A DNA stretch of 22,051 bases from DASYML01 sp036399835 (GCA_036399835.1 DASWMI010000179.1:1-22051), one strand, 5' to 3'; counted from the stretch's first letter, positions 6,356 to 15,224 are shown. Notes: generated from the sequence alone by a model not told the origin. Numbers and translations are program-made.

Positions 6356-9073
6356 TTACTTTCTCACGTCCACGCGGCGCACGCCCTGCGGCTCGTTGCG
6401 CACCACCACCTGCTTGCTCATGTTGATGCTGCCCGTGCGTAGCGTGACTGTGTATGTTCCTGCGGGCACGCGGTCGAGGGCTTCGCGCTCCGAGATGGTC
6501 TCGGCCCCGCGCCGCGCAGCCTCTTCCGCGCTGGTTTTCTCTTCTCGTTTCAAATCCCAGTTGACGCGATGCAGCCCGGCGGTCGCTGGTCCAGTCAGAG
6601 TCCGCACGATCTTGCCGCCCGCATCCTGTATGGTGAGCGTCACGCTTTGCCCTGCGTTCTCGCGCAGGTAATAAGTAATCATCGTCCCGTAGGGCGGGTT
6701 TTCTGCGCGGAAGAACATATCGCCGTTGAGTTCTTCGATAGTCGCGCCGTAGGTAAAACGCGTCTTGAAGAGTGTGCCCGGCTTGATGTCGAAGAGGTGC
6801 GCCGGCAGTTTGAAAAGCTCCGCGTCCATCTCTTCAAAAGGCGCGATGTCCGTGACCCAGATGGCGCGCCCGAAAGTGCCTATGACGAGGTCGCGGTCGC
6901 GTTTCTGAATCACCATCGCGCGCACGCCGACGGTCGGCAGGTTGTTTTGAAGTTTGGTCCAATGCGCGCCGCCGTCAATCGTCACGTAAACGCCGAACTC
7001 CGTCCCGGCAAAGAGCACGCGCGGGTTGACGGGGTCTTCGCGTATGACATAAGCCGAGCCTTTATCCGGCAGGTCGCCCGTGATACTGGTCCAGGTCCGG
7101 CCAAAGTCAGTCGTCTTGTAGAGATACGGCTTGATGTCCTCGCGCGTGTGATTATCATAGGCGACGTAGGCCGTCCCCTTATCAAAACGCGAAGCCTCTA
7201 TCTCCGCGACCACGCCCTCTGTCGGAGCGTTTGACGGGAAGTTCTGAGTGACTTCGGTCCAATTCTTGCCGCCGTCTCGCGTCAGATGTATTGGACCATC
7301 GTCGGCCCCGGCCCAGATGAGGCCAGCATCGAGCGGCGATTCCGCGATGGAAAAGAGCGCGCCGTAGCTGTGATAGCCCGTATAGTCGCTCTTGTTGCCC
7401 TTTAGCTCCGCCGCCTGCTGGCGCGACAAGTCAGGGCTGATAATCTCCCAGCGTGCGCCGCGGTCAGAATATTTGAAAATGTAGTTGCTGCCGAGATAGA
7501 GCACAGCGGGGTCATGCTGCGAGAGGATCATGGGCGGCGTCCAGTCGTAGCGAAAAGGATGAAGGCCGCGCTTTTTGGCTTCGTCCGCATTGGGCTGCAA
7601 CTCCCTGCGACTCCAGGTGAGCAGGTCCAGCCGAGAGAAGTTGCCGAACTCCTGGACCATGTAGATGAGGTTAGGGTCTAAAGGGTCTGTGTGAATGGGC
7701 ATCCCGTCGCCGTTGAAACGCAGCTTGATCCAGTCGTGATTGGTGATGCCCTCGTTGTCATAAGTCTGGCTTGGCCCGACCCAGTGCCCCGTGTCCTGCA
7801 TCCCTCCGTAAACGTAATAAGGGTCTTGATTGTCAACATCTACTTCGTAGAACTGGCCTATGGGGAGCACGGCCTGCTGCCAGGTCGCGCCGCGATTGTA
7901 GGAGATGTTGACGCCCCCATCGCCGCCGATGATGATGTGCTGCGCGTCCGAAGGGTCGACCCAGATCGAGTGCAGGTCGTTGTGAACGTGCTTCATGTTG
8001 GCCTTGGCGAGTGTCCTCGCGCCGTCTGTCGAAACCATCAGATCGAAGACGGGCATCCAGACGCGCTGATCGTCCGAAGGATCAACGTAGATGCGGTCGT
8101 AGTAATAACTGGTCGTGAAGGGATTGACGCGCTGCCAGCTTTTGCCTGCATCTTCCGAGCGAAAGACGCCGCCCGTCGTGCTCGTGCGCTTGCCGCCCGG
8201 AGCAGGCTCGCCCGTTAAGATGGCAGCATACACAATCCTCGGATTATGGCGCGCGACCGCGAGAGTAATCTTGCCCATCTCATCTGTGGGCAAACCCTTT
8301 GCGAGTTTGGTCCAGTGCCTGCCGCCGTCCGTGGTCTTGTAGATACCGCTCCCCGGACCTGACTCGGCCATGTCGCCAGCGCCGAAGCGAAAACGCTGCC
8401 AGGCCGCGGCGTAGAGCACTTCAGGATGCTGCGGGTCTTGCTGTAAATCAATAAAGCCTGTCGTGTCGTTGACGAAGAGGATTTTTTCCCAGCTCTTGCC
8501 TCCGTCAATCGTCCTGAAGATGCCGCGCTCGTCGTTGCGTCCCCACTCGTAGCCCATCGCCGCGACATACACGGTCTCAGGCTTGGTCGGATGAATGACG
8601 ATGGCGCTAATCTGCCGCGAATCCTGAAGACCCATGTTGGTCCAGCTCTGGCCGCCGTCCGTGGATTTATAAACACCATCGCCCCACGAGTTGGCGCGCG
8701 TGTTGGCAGGCTCGCCCGTCCCGACCCAGACGAGGTTCTGGTCGCTTCTGGCAATCGCCACAGCGCCCGTCGAGGCCGAAGTCTGTCGGTCGAAGATGGG
8801 TTTCAGCGTCGTGCCGTTGTCAGTGCTTTTCCAGAGGCCGCCGCCCGCCGTGCAAACGTAAAAGGTCTTCGGGTCGCTTTCGACTCCGACCACCTGCCAG
8901 ACACGCCCAGCCGGACTCGCTGGTCCAAGCAGCCGCCAGTTGAACTCCGCCAGAAGGCCGGAATCAAAGGGCTGCGCGGGGGCTTGCGCGAAAGCTGGAG
9001 GCGCATGCATCTGTCCAACACAGAGGATAAAGAGAGAGGCAATCCAGCGCATGACTGCGCACAGCTTATGCAT
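6356..9073 (-). CDS. Secreted sortilin/VPS10-like BNR (Asp-box) repeat protein
   Basis: About 905 residues from ATG 9073: a signal peptide (ending near PPAFAQ) and then two consecutive beta-propellers. I count about eleven Asp-box-like motifs of the S/T-x-D-x-G-x-x-W type, including STDGGQSW, TIDGGKSW, TTDGGRHW, SEDAGKSW, TRDGGKNW, TTDFGRTW and TIDGGAHW. The last ~130 residues (from TLTIQDAGGKIVRTL) form a FlgD-like Ig module with closing GTYTVTLRTG. Family relatives are often labelled glycosyl hydrolase or exo-sialidase, but Asp boxes are structural and I see no sialidase arginine triad, so enzymatic activity is not shown. The frame stays open to ATG 9145; that start would place ~24 non-signal residues first. 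Neither start has a good ribosome site; 9052 is a third option. It is transcribed with the M14 peptidase downstream. Confidence 0.88.
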   Translation of the reverse strand: MHKLCAVMRWIASLFILCVGQMHAPPAFAQAPAQPFDSGLLAEFNWRLLGPASPAGRVWQVVGVESDPKTFYVCTAGGGLWKSTDNGTTLKPIFDRQTSASTGAVAIARSDQNLVWVGTGEPANTRANSWGDGVYKSTDGGQSWTNMGLQDSRQISAIVIHPTKPETVYVAAMGYEWGRNDERGIFRTIDGGKSWEKILFVNDTTGFIDLQQDPQHPEVLYAAAWQRFRFGAGDMAESGPGSGIYKTTDGGRHWTKLAKGLPTDEMGKITLAVARHNPRIVYAAILTGEPAPGGKRTSTTGGVFRSEDAGKSWQRVNPFTTSYYYDRIYVDPSDDQRVWMPVFDLMVSTDGARTLAKANMKHVHNDLHSIWVDPSDAQHIIIGGDGGVNISYNRGATWQQAVLPIGQFYEVDVDNQDPYYVYGGMQDTGHWVGPSQTYDNEGITNHDWIKLRFNGDGMPIHTDPLDPNLIYMVQEFGNFSRLDLLTWSRRELQPNADEAKKRGLHPFRYDWTPPMILSQHDPAVLYLGSNYIFKYSDRGARWEIISPDLSRQQAAELKGNKSDYTGYHSYGALFSIAESPLDAGLIWAGADDGPIHLTRDGGKNWTEVTQNFPSNAPTEGVVAEIEASRFDKGTAYVAYDNHTREDIKPYLYKTTDFGRTWTSITGDLPDKGSAYVIREDPVNPRVLFAGTEFGVYVTIDGGAHWTKLQNNLPTVGVRAMVIQKRDRDLVIGTFGRAIWVTDIAPFEEMDAELFKLPAHLFDIKPGTLFKTRFTYGATIEELNGDMFFRAENPPYGTMITYYLRENAGQSVTLTIQDAGGKIVRTLTGPATAGLHRVNWDLKREEKTSAEEAARRGAETISEREALDRVPAGTYTVTLRTGSINMSKQVVVRNEPQGVRRVDVRK

Positions 9074-9181
9074 GAGTTTCAACTTTGGTCCTTTAGCTGC
9101 GAACGCGTGGTGGCTTTCCTGTAATGCAACGAACGGTGCCGCCATTATAACTTTGAATAAAGGAATGGCAAGACCCTCATC

Positions 9182-9904
9182 TCAAACTCTCAAATCAACC
9201 AGCCAGGATTCGGGCAGATAACGCTTGACGAGATACTCGTTAAAGTTAATCCAGCCCGCAACCCTGTCAAGGATGATGGAATCCGAAGTGACGGCGATTT
9301 CGCCCGCAGCGATAATCTCCGCATCCGGGTTAAAGACGACGCGGACGCTCCAGGGCCAGCCCCTTTCGGTTGCCAGCTCGTTTATCTTTCGGGCCAGGCG
9401 ACCGCTGTTGGAGATGGGCTGGTCCAGCAGCCACCTCGCGGATTTGGGTTCGAGCGGCGCGAGGGCTTTGCCTATGAGAAGGATGGCCTTTTCAGTCTCC
9501 TCTACGGACCTGTAAGAGCCGTGAACGCTGGAGAGGTCGCGTATGCAATCATCGCGGGCCAGGAGGAGAAGGCCGCCGCCGAGCGCAGCTTCCAAAGTGA
9601 TAATCAGATTGAAGCCGTCAATGATGATGTCCCTGCCGCTCACTTCTTCGACGGCCAGAAGATGAGCGCGCCGCCGCGCAAGGCTGTCATCGGCGCAGGC
9701 CGCGCGCGAGACTGCGAGGCGTTGTCGCTCGTCCAGCCTGTGACGGTCGCCGACGATTTTGAGAGAGGCTTTCGAGGGATAGCCGCGACTGAGCAGCCAG
9801 GACATTTCCGCGACCGATGCGCGCAGGGCTTGAAGATGAGAGACACCGAACAGAGATTTGTCCGCCGGATGAGCGCCGCGATGCTGCCTCTTGTCTGGAC
9901 TCAC
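9182..9904 (-). CDS. DUF434/DUF5616-containing protein, possible NYN/PIN-like nuclease
   Basis: About 240 residues, soluble. The N-terminal ~75 residues match DUF434 (ALRASVAEMSWLLSRGYPSK, then VGDRHRLDERQRLAVSRAAC). The remainder matches DUF5616, beginning GRDIIIDGFNLIITLEAAL. Function is not established for either family. The DGFN opening, RDDCIRD, LLDQPISNSGRLA, VVFNPDAEII and VTSDSIILDR place conserved Asp residues after predicted strands, as in NYN/PIN ribonucleases; this is inference. GTG 9904 is chosen because GGAG lies eight bases before it and family proteins start near this point. TTG 9943 extends the frame but lacks a ribosome site. The gene begins 51 bases after the cupin stop and probably shares its transcript. 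Confidence 0.85.
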   Translation of the reverse strand: MSPDKRQHRGAHPADKSLFGVSHLQALRASVAEMSWLLSRGYPSKASLKIVGDRHRLDERQRLAVSRAACADDSLARRRAHLLAVEEVSGRDIIIDGFNLIITLEAALGGGLLLLARDDCIRDLSSVHGSYRSVEETEKAILLIGKALAPLEPKSARWLLDQPISNSGRLARKINELATERGWPWSVRVVFNPDAEIIAAGEIAVTSDSIILDRVAGWINFNEYLVKRYLPESWLVDLRV

Positions 9905-9955
9905 TCTGGCTTCTCCGCAGCCATCCGCCGCCCGCTCTTTCAACTCGATAAAGAA

Positions 9956-10315
9956 TTAAATCTTTTCCAGCACGGGCTGCGTCAACTCGCTCTCGGCATC
10001 GCCCGTGTTGAGCGTCGTCGCAGGCTCGAACAAAAGCACCTGGGCCTCCTCATCGGCCACGGGCCTGTGCTCTACGCCGCGCTCGACGATGATAAACTCG
10101 CCCTCTTCAATCCACACCTGACGATCCCTGAATTCCATCCGAAAGCGGCCCTTGACGACCATAAACAGTTCGTCTTCGGCCTCGTGTTGATGCCAGACAA
10201 ACGGACCTTGAAACCGGACCAGCTTGACCTGCTGGCCGTTCAACTCGCCGACGATCTTAGGCTTCCAATGCTCATCAAAGAGCGACAGCTTCTGCGCCAG
10301 GTTGACCTTCTCCAT
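9956..10315 (-). CDS. Single-domain cupin protein
   Basis: A 119-residue one-domain cupin. The first cupin motif is complete: His42-x-His44-x4-Glu49-x6-Gly56 (within WHQHEAEDELFMVVKG), and the second-motif histidine is His83 (ERGVEHRP). These four residues form the usual mononuclear metal site, so a metal-binding fold is likely. The acid-rich HEAEDE stretch is typical of the small 'cupin domain-containing' group, whose substrates are mostly unknown. The start is certain because of the near-perfect Shine-Dalgarno just upstream. It lies 25 bases after the TPR-like gene and 51 bases before the DUF434 gene. No signal peptide, so cytosolic. It could be an enzyme (isomerase or dioxygenase) or a small-molecule sensor. 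Confidence 0.9.
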   Translation of the reverse strand: MEKVNLAQKLSLFDEHWKPKIVGELNGQQVKLVRFQGPFVWHQHEAEDELFMVVKGRFRMEFRDRQVWIEEGEFIIVERGVEHRPVADEEAQVLLFEPATTLNTGDAESELTQPVLEKI

Positions 10316-10317
10316 CG

Positions 10318-10326
10318 GATCACCTC
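10318..10326 (-). promoter_or_regulatory. Near-perfect Shine-Dalgarno for the cupin gene
   Basis: On the minus strand GAGGTGATC pairs over nine bases with the conserved 3' tail of 16S rRNA and ends two bases before the ATG. It is the strongest ribosome site in the window, suggesting the cupin is translated more heavily than its neighbours. Confidence 0.75.
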
Positions 10327-10340
10327 AAGAGGATTCATCT

Positions 10341-11585
10341 TTATTGTTTGTAGGGTTCGCGCAGTCCGCGGCGGGCCTCTTCGTGCATGTCGTAAACGTT
10401 CGGGCGATTAAGGACGGCCTGGTATTCCGTGACGGCCTCTTTTCTTTTGCCGGAGAGGTCCAGCGACTGTGCCGCGCGCAGGTGTGCCATCGTGGCAAGA
10501 CTCGCTTCAGCGCCGGGCGCGGCGGCGGCTGAGAGAAATTCTCGCGCGGCTGTTTCGGGTTGGCCCACGAGGAGCAGGGCTTCCGCATAGCGAAAGCGTA
10601 TCAAATCATGTGAGCGGGCGTTATCGCGGTCGCGCAGCAGGGACTCGAACAGGCTGAGAGCCTCGCGCTCGGAGACGTTCGGCTCTGAAGAGTTGTGAGC
10701 CTGTCTTTCAACGGCTGCCTGAGAGATGAGCGCATCTGCCGTCTCAAGCTTGAGCAGGTAGTTACGCGGATATTGCGCGCTCAAATCCCGCACGAGCGCG
10801 AGCGCATCGGCAAACCGCTTCTCACGCTTATAGAGCGCGATGAGGATTATCTTCGCGTTTTCTTTGGACCAGCGCCCCTCTTTCGCCACGCGTTCGAGCG
10901 TCGCCAGGCCGCGCTTTTTCGAGCCGCGCACGCCGGCCACGCTCGCCAGCAGCTTGACCGGCAGCGGCAGGCTTCCGACCACGTAGTCGTAGAGACCTAT
11001 GGTTAACTCTGCGTCGCGGAAAGCAGGGTCTAGCTTGAGGACCTGGCGATGATGCTCGACGCTGCTTGAGCCGTCGCGCAGCGCAGACATAAAGCTGCGC
11101 TCGACCGTCCCCTCGAAGGCAGCCTTCAAGCCTTCAGCCGCGCCCAGGTAATAGAGCGCCTCCGTATCGCGCGGGGTCGTCTTGAGACGCGCCTTCGAGA
11201 GCGCAATCGCCTGCCGGACCAGTTCCTTAAAAGGCTCGAAGGCGCGCAGGTCAATCTTGTCCTCCGTTTTGGCATAGAAGGTTTTCGAGTTGTAGAGCGC
11301 AGCTTGCAGCCGCCTCGATTCGTTGAGCTTCTGCAACCACATACTGCTCGCCAGCAGGAGCGGTCCGGCAGGATGGCTCGGAAAGAGCCGTCTAATCTCC
11401 AGAAACTTCTGCCGCGCGCCTTCATAATCAAGACTGAAGAGTGCCGCAGAGCCTTCGGTGCGCAGGCTATCAAGCTGCGACTGGTCCACCTCCGCAGGCT
11501 TCGCCTGCTCTACAGCCTGCCCCTGTGCCAGCCCGCTTGCCATGAGCGTCAAGAGCAGCATCAAAAAGAGTTTGTATCTCTTCAT
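10341..11585 (-). CDS. Exported TPR-like helical repeat protein
   Basis: A protein of 414 residues. MKRYKLFLMLLLTLMASGLAQG is a signal peptide, so the mature protein is periplasmic or secreted. The rest is alpha-helical with tetratricopeptide-like pairs: AALFSLDYEGARQKFLEIRR near the N-terminus, ALYYLGAAEGLKAAF in the middle, and RYAEALLLVGQPETAAREFL and SGKRKEAVTEYQAVLNRP near the C-terminus. No catalytic motif is visible; such proteins act as scaffolds. The ATG at 11585 is preferred over 11627 because GGGGAGGG lies seven bases before it and the signal peptide begins there. It starts 59 bases after the ligase-fusion stop and ends 25 bases before the cupin, consistent with one operon. Partner unknown. 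Confidence 0.82.
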   Translation of the reverse strand: MKRYKLFLMLLLTLMASGLAQGQAVEQAKPAEVDQSQLDSLRTEGSAALFSLDYEGARQKFLEIRRLFPSHPAGPLLLASSMWLQKLNESRRLQAALYNSKTFYAKTEDKIDLRAFEPFKELVRQAIALSKARLKTTPRDTEALYYLGAAEGLKAAFEGTVERSFMSALRDGSSSVEHHRQVLKLDPAFRDAELTIGLYDYVVGSLPLPVKLLASVAGVRGSKKRGLATLERVAKEGRWSKENAKIILIALYKREKRFADALALVRDLSAQYPRNYLLKLETADALISQAAVERQAHNSSEPNVSEREALSLFESLLRDRDNARSHDLIRFRYAEALLLVGQPETAAREFLSAAAAPGAEASLATMAHLRAAQSLDLSGKRKEAVTEYQAVLNRPNVYDMHEEARRGLREPYKQ

Positions 11586-11644
11586 CTCGATTCCCTCCCC
11601 GAGAGCTATTCCCTCGTGCCTCTTCAAATCTCCCCGATTGAATT

Positions 11645-14173
11645 TCAGAGCGCGGCGACTCGCCTCTCTAAATCCGCTGTGATCCGCGCGGCCTCTTCCT
11701 GTGGTCCATATTTAACCGCCGGGCCGAAGCGAATGCAAAGCTCGCCGCGCCTCGCCAGATGCCTGCGCGCTTGCTTTAGCTCGAAGAGGCCATCAATCCT
11801 GACAGGCACGACCGAGACATCGAGTTGCTCTACGAGCAGCCCTGTGCCCTTCATAAAAGGGTTCATGCGCCCGTCCTCCGTGCGCTTGCCTTCCGGAAAG
11901 ACCAGCAGGTGATAGCCGCGATCCAGTGCCTCGCCCGCGAAGGCAAAGCTGCGACGAAAGCCGCTCCTGTGCGGCAGCGGAAAAACATTAAAGAGCGCCA
12001 CGATGAGCGCATACTGCACGCGCCAGCGCAGCCTCTGAAACCATCCCAGGCTTTGCGGCGGATAGCGATAGTCGCGCAGGATTTCACCATCCATCGCAAT
12101 CGCCAGCCGGCTTCTGAATCGTCCAGGCAAAGCAGATAGAATCAACCCGTGGTCCACCATCGAGACATGATTCGCCACGAAGAGTAGAGGCCCCTTCAAT
12201 TCGCGCAGGTGCTCCGTGCCTTCGACGCGCAAGGGGGCCATCAGGCGCGTCAGCGGCAGGAGCAGCAGGTTGTAGACGAGGCTGCGAATCCACGTCGCCG
12301 GGAAACGCTGCGACCATTTCGTCTCAGGATATTGCAGCGCGTTTTCCGGCGCGCCGCCCTGAATAATCTTTTCAATATCGCCGAGCGTGGTAGCGGTCGT
12401 CAGTGCGCCCTCATCAATCTCTATCTGGTACTCATCTTCAAGCGCGCTCAAAAGCTCCACGCGTCCGAGCGAGTCGAGCTTGAGGTCTGTCGTCAGATTG
12501 GCCTGTGGATGAAGATTGACTAACGTCTCGCCGCTGACGCGAGTGATTAATGAGGCGAGCGCGCTGGCCGCTTCGACCTGCGGCAACTGGTCCGAGACTG
12601 CGGCCCTGGCCCACTCCGCGATTAAGGACTTGCGCACCTTCTGCGTCGGCGTGCGCGGAAAATCCTTTTCGGGCCAGATGAGCCAGCGGCGGACCTGTTG
12701 ATGCTGGGCCAGCAGAGCATTCGCACGCTGGACCACTCCCGCAGCATCTTCATCTTTATCTCGCAGGATTAAGACGGCGAGCGGCTCAGGCCCGCGCGGT
12801 CCGTCTAAAGCGACAACGGCGCTGGCGCGCACTTCCTGCTGGCGGTTGAGCGCGGCTTCGATGTCTTCCGGGTAGATGTTCATTCCGGCGGCTGTGACAA
12901 TGACATCTTTTTTGCGGCCCTTGAAATAGAGATTGCCTTCCGTGTCCAGCTCGCCGACATCGCCCGTGCGAAACCACCCCTCATCGCCGGCTCTCAGCCC
13001 GCCGTCCGTATTCCAGTAACCGGCGGCGACATTCTCGCCCCGGACCAGAATCTCTCCGCTCTCGTCGAGCTTGACTTCATGGCCCGGCAGCACCCTGCCA
13101 ATCGAACCGCGACTCATCTTGAAAGGATGATTGACGCTGATGAGCGAAGCCGTCTCGGTCATGCCGTAGCCCTGTATGACCGCGAAGCCAAGCCGCTGCC
13201 AGAATTTTTCGGTCTCGGCATCAAGCGTCGCGCCGCCAGAGATAAAGGCCCAGCATCTCCAGCCGAGCCGCTTGTGAACTCCGCGAAAGGCCCACCAGCG
13301 CCGGAGAAAATGCCAGCCTTCGGCCTGCTTGAAAGCGCGGCGAAACTGGTCCGGCCGTCCGCTTGAGCGATAGTCGGCTTCAATCTTTTCGCGCAGAGCT
13401 TCAAGCAGGCGCGGGACGACCGCGAGCACGTTGACGCGTTGACGCTTAACCGTAGAGATAATCTCTGAAGGATTGAGCGCTTCCTGAAAAAAGACCTCGC
13501 CGCCGAGAAGCTGCGGCAGGAAGATGCCCATAAACTGCCCGAAGACATGGCTCAGCGGAAGCAGGCTCAGGAAGCGAACGGGGTGGACCAGTCTTTCCCA
13601 GCGCAGGTATTTTTGAATCTCTTCTTCGAGCGGGCCGAGATTGGCGAGCAGGTTGCGGTGCGAGAGCCTCACGCCCTTCGGCTCAGCGGTCGTCCCCGAA
13701 GTAAAGATAATCTCGACAGTATCATCTTCATCAATTTCGGTGCGCGAGGCGGCGGCGCGAGGATGGCGCGCGGCCAGAGCCTCCGGCTCTAAGAGATTAA
13801 TCGCGGGGATATTCAATTTGAAAGAACATGGATTGACGCTGGCATAGAGCAGCACCTTCGCCTCAACCTGCTCCTGGACGCGCGCGACGAAAGCAGGCTC
13901 GCTTTGCGCGTCGAGCGGGACGACGATCACGCCGCGCAAGAGACACCCCCAAAAGGCCGCCACCCATTCGGCACAGTTTTCGCCGCAGAGCAACGCACGG
14001 TCGCCCTTCTTCACGCCGCGCTCTTCAAGCTCGCGCGCTAGATTGTGGGCCGCTGCGGCTATCCGCCCGTAGGACCAGCGCACAAGGCGCAGCCCGCGTC
14101 TGTGGGCGACAGCCGTCTGGCTGCCCCGTGCGGTGTAGTCGTCTAGATAACCGAGAACCGTCTTGCGTGCCAT
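11645..14173 (-). CDS. AMP-binding acyl ligase - acyl carrier - acyltransferase fusion
   Basis: An 842-residue three-module lipid enzyme. Residues ~1-520 are an ANL-superfamily adenylating domain: the nucleotide loop FTSGTTAEPKG (157-167), QGYGMTET (334-341), WFRTGD (400-405) and GRKKDVIVTAAGMNIYP (419-435). Residues ~535-605 form an acyl carrier domain with the phosphopantetheine serine at 568 in LKLDSLG. Residues ~640-842 are a PlsC-type 1-acyl-glycerophosphate acyltransferase with NHVSMVD (HX4D, His669-Asp674) and FPEGKR (759-764). The plausible reaction is to activate a fatty acid, load it on the built-in carrier and transfer it to a lysophospholipid, as in E. coli Aas, whose domain order is reversed. 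No clear ribosome site precedes the ATG. It is first in the leftward gene run, so its promoter lies in 14174-14540. Confidence 0.92.
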   Translation of the reverse strand: MARKTVLGYLDDYTARGSQTAVAHRRGLRLVRWSYGRIAAAAHNLARELEERGVKKGDRALLCGENCAEWVAAFWGCLLRGVIVVPLDAQSEPAFVARVQEQVEAKVLLYASVNPCSFKLNIPAINLLEPEALAARHPRAAASRTEIDEDDTVEIIFTSGTTAEPKGVRLSHRNLLANLGPLEEEIQKYLRWERLVHPVRFLSLLPLSHVFGQFMGIFLPQLLGGEVFFQEALNPSEIISTVKRQRVNVLAVVPRLLEALREKIEADYRSSGRPDQFRRAFKQAEGWHFLRRWWAFRGVHKRLGWRCWAFISGGATLDAETEKFWQRLGFAVIQGYGMTETASLISVNHPFKMSRGSIGRVLPGHEVKLDESGEILVRGENVAAGYWNTDGGLRAGDEGWFRTGDVGELDTEGNLYFKGRKKDVIVTAAGMNIYPEDIEAALNRQQEVRASAVVALDGPRGPEPLAVLILRDKDEDAAGVVQRANALLAQHQQVRRWLIWPEKDFPRTPTQKVRKSLIAEWARAAVSDQLPQVEAASALASLITRVSGETLVNLHPQANLTTDLKLDSLGRVELLSALEDEYQIEIDEGALTTATTLGDIEKIIQGGAPENALQYPETKWSQRFPATWIRSLVYNLLLLPLTRLMAPLRVEGTEHLRELKGPLLFVANHVSMVDHGLILSALPGRFRSRLAIAMDGEILRDYRYPPQSLGWFQRLRWRVQYALIVALFNVFPLPHRSGFRRSFAFAGEALDRGYHLLVFPEGKRTEDGRMNPFMKGTGLLVEQLDVSVVPVRIDGLFELKQARRHLARRGELCIRFGPAVKYGPQEEAARITADLERRVAAL

Positions 14174-14540
14174 CGGAGAAAATCCGGGGAGATGCCGGGT
14201 ACAAGTAAGGATAGTTTTATTCTACTCCGATTTCTTTGCGGCGAGAAGAAATTTATCCGGGCCGGATGAAAGAAAGGCGAGCTGTCAATCCTGAATAGCG
14301 CGGTCGAGCGGCAGCTTGCTGCCGGGAAAAGTAGTGATGTAGGCTTGCCTTTATCCGTCTTCGAGCTTCAGGATAGAGAGAAAGAGTCTGACAGTTGAGC
14401 GATTGCGGGGCAGGGCTTGTCCCGACATGATGATTCATCGCCCGTCTGGCACACGTCCTTAAATAGATTGCATCAGACCGGCCTTAAAGGTTGTCTGAGA
14501 CAGACATCCGGACCAGCAACAGATCGGACCAGGGGAAACT
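14174..14540. other. Divergent intergenic region, no gene seen
   Basis: About 370 bases between the leftward ligase fusion and the rightward VTT gene, with no credible coding frame. It holds an exact 6+1+6 inverted repeat ATCCGG-G-CCGGAT (14255-14267), a GC-rich hairpin CGGCAGC-TT-GCTGCCG (14309-14324), and two CGGACCAG words 14 bases apart (about 14511 and 14525) just before the VTT start. Both promoters should be here, but I cannot assign boxes securely. Confidence 0.5.
14255..14267. promoter_or_regulatory. 13-bp palindrome upstream of the acyl-ligase fusion
   Basis: ATCCGG and CCGGAT flank one central G, forming a perfect inverted repeat 82 bases upstream of the ligase-fusion ATG. Position and symmetry suit a repressor operator (for example a TetR-type lipid regulator), but no regulator is nearby and chance cannot be excluded. 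Confidence 0.3.
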
Positions 14541-15224
14541 TTGCAGAAATATTTGACCATCTTGCTCGCCGCTTCATCCGGGCGAGCCATCTTCAGATTC
14601 TTTCGCGGGATGGGAGTGTTCGGCCTCTTCCTGCTCGGCATCGGCGACTCTTCCTTCTTCTTCCTCCCTTTCGGCAACGACCTGCTGTTGATTGCGCTGG
14701 TCAGCGCGCGGCGCGAGAGCCTTATCTGGATAGTCTACGTGCTGGCCTCAGTCGCGGGGTCTGTGGTCGGTGTGCTGCTGCTCGATCTGGTGGTGCGCAA
14801 GATGGGAGAGAAGGGGCTGGAGAAGTTTATGAAGCCGCGAAGGATTGAGCGGCTGCGCGCGAGGCTGGAAAAGCGAACGGGCTGGTCCGTTTTTCTGGCC
14901 TCACTTCTGCCGCCGCCCTTTCCCTTCACGGCTGTCGTGATAGCCGCCTCCGCGCTCCAATGCTCGCGCCGTAGCATCATCTCGGCAATCTTTCTGGGCC
15001 GACTCGTGCGCTTCACCATCGAAGCCCTGCTCGCGCTCTACTTCGGTCGCAGCATTATCCGCTACATGGATTCGGATGTGGTCGAATACGTCGTTTACGT
15101 GATGATCGCCGTCTTCATCATTGGCAGCGCGTTTTCAATCTACAAGTGGATGCGGCGTGAGCGCAGCCGCGAGGCGCTCACAGCGCAGGCGGCGATTGAG
15201 AGCAGCAGCGACGCGCTCGAATAA
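14541..15224 (+). CDS. VTT/DedA-superfamily membrane protein (YqaA-like)
   Basis: A 227-residue inner-membrane protein with about five hydrophobic segments. VTT-domain hallmarks are present: the re-entrant segment FLLGIGDSSFFFLPFGNDLL, then VYVLASVAGSVVGVLLLDLV, the Pro-rich turn LLPPPFPFTAVVIAASALQ, and FLGRLVRFTIEALLALYFGR with the conserved Gly-Arg. The family is linked to lipid scrambling and membrane homeostasis. The start is TTG at 14541, chosen because AGGGGA lies five bases upstream; the next ATG would remove the N-terminal helix. It ends in a charged cytosolic tail. It lies 174 bases before ileS on the same strand and is divergent from the acyltransferase fusion. Confidence 0.85.
   Translation: MQKYLTILLAASSGRAIFRFFRGMGVFGLFLLGIGDSSFFFLPFGNDLLLIALVSARRESLIWIVYVLASVAGSVVGVLLLDLVVRKMGEKGLEKFMKPRRIERLRARLEKRTGWSVFLASLLPPPFPFTAVVIAASALQCSRRSIISAIFLGRLVRFTIEALLALYFGRSIIRYMDSDVVEYVVYVMIAVFIIGSAFSIYKWMRRERSREALTAQAAIESSSDALE

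Noticed and set aside
9521..10411. 296-codon open frame on the plus strand
   Set aside because: It runs antisense across both the DUF434 and cupin genes, each of which has conserved motifs and its own start.
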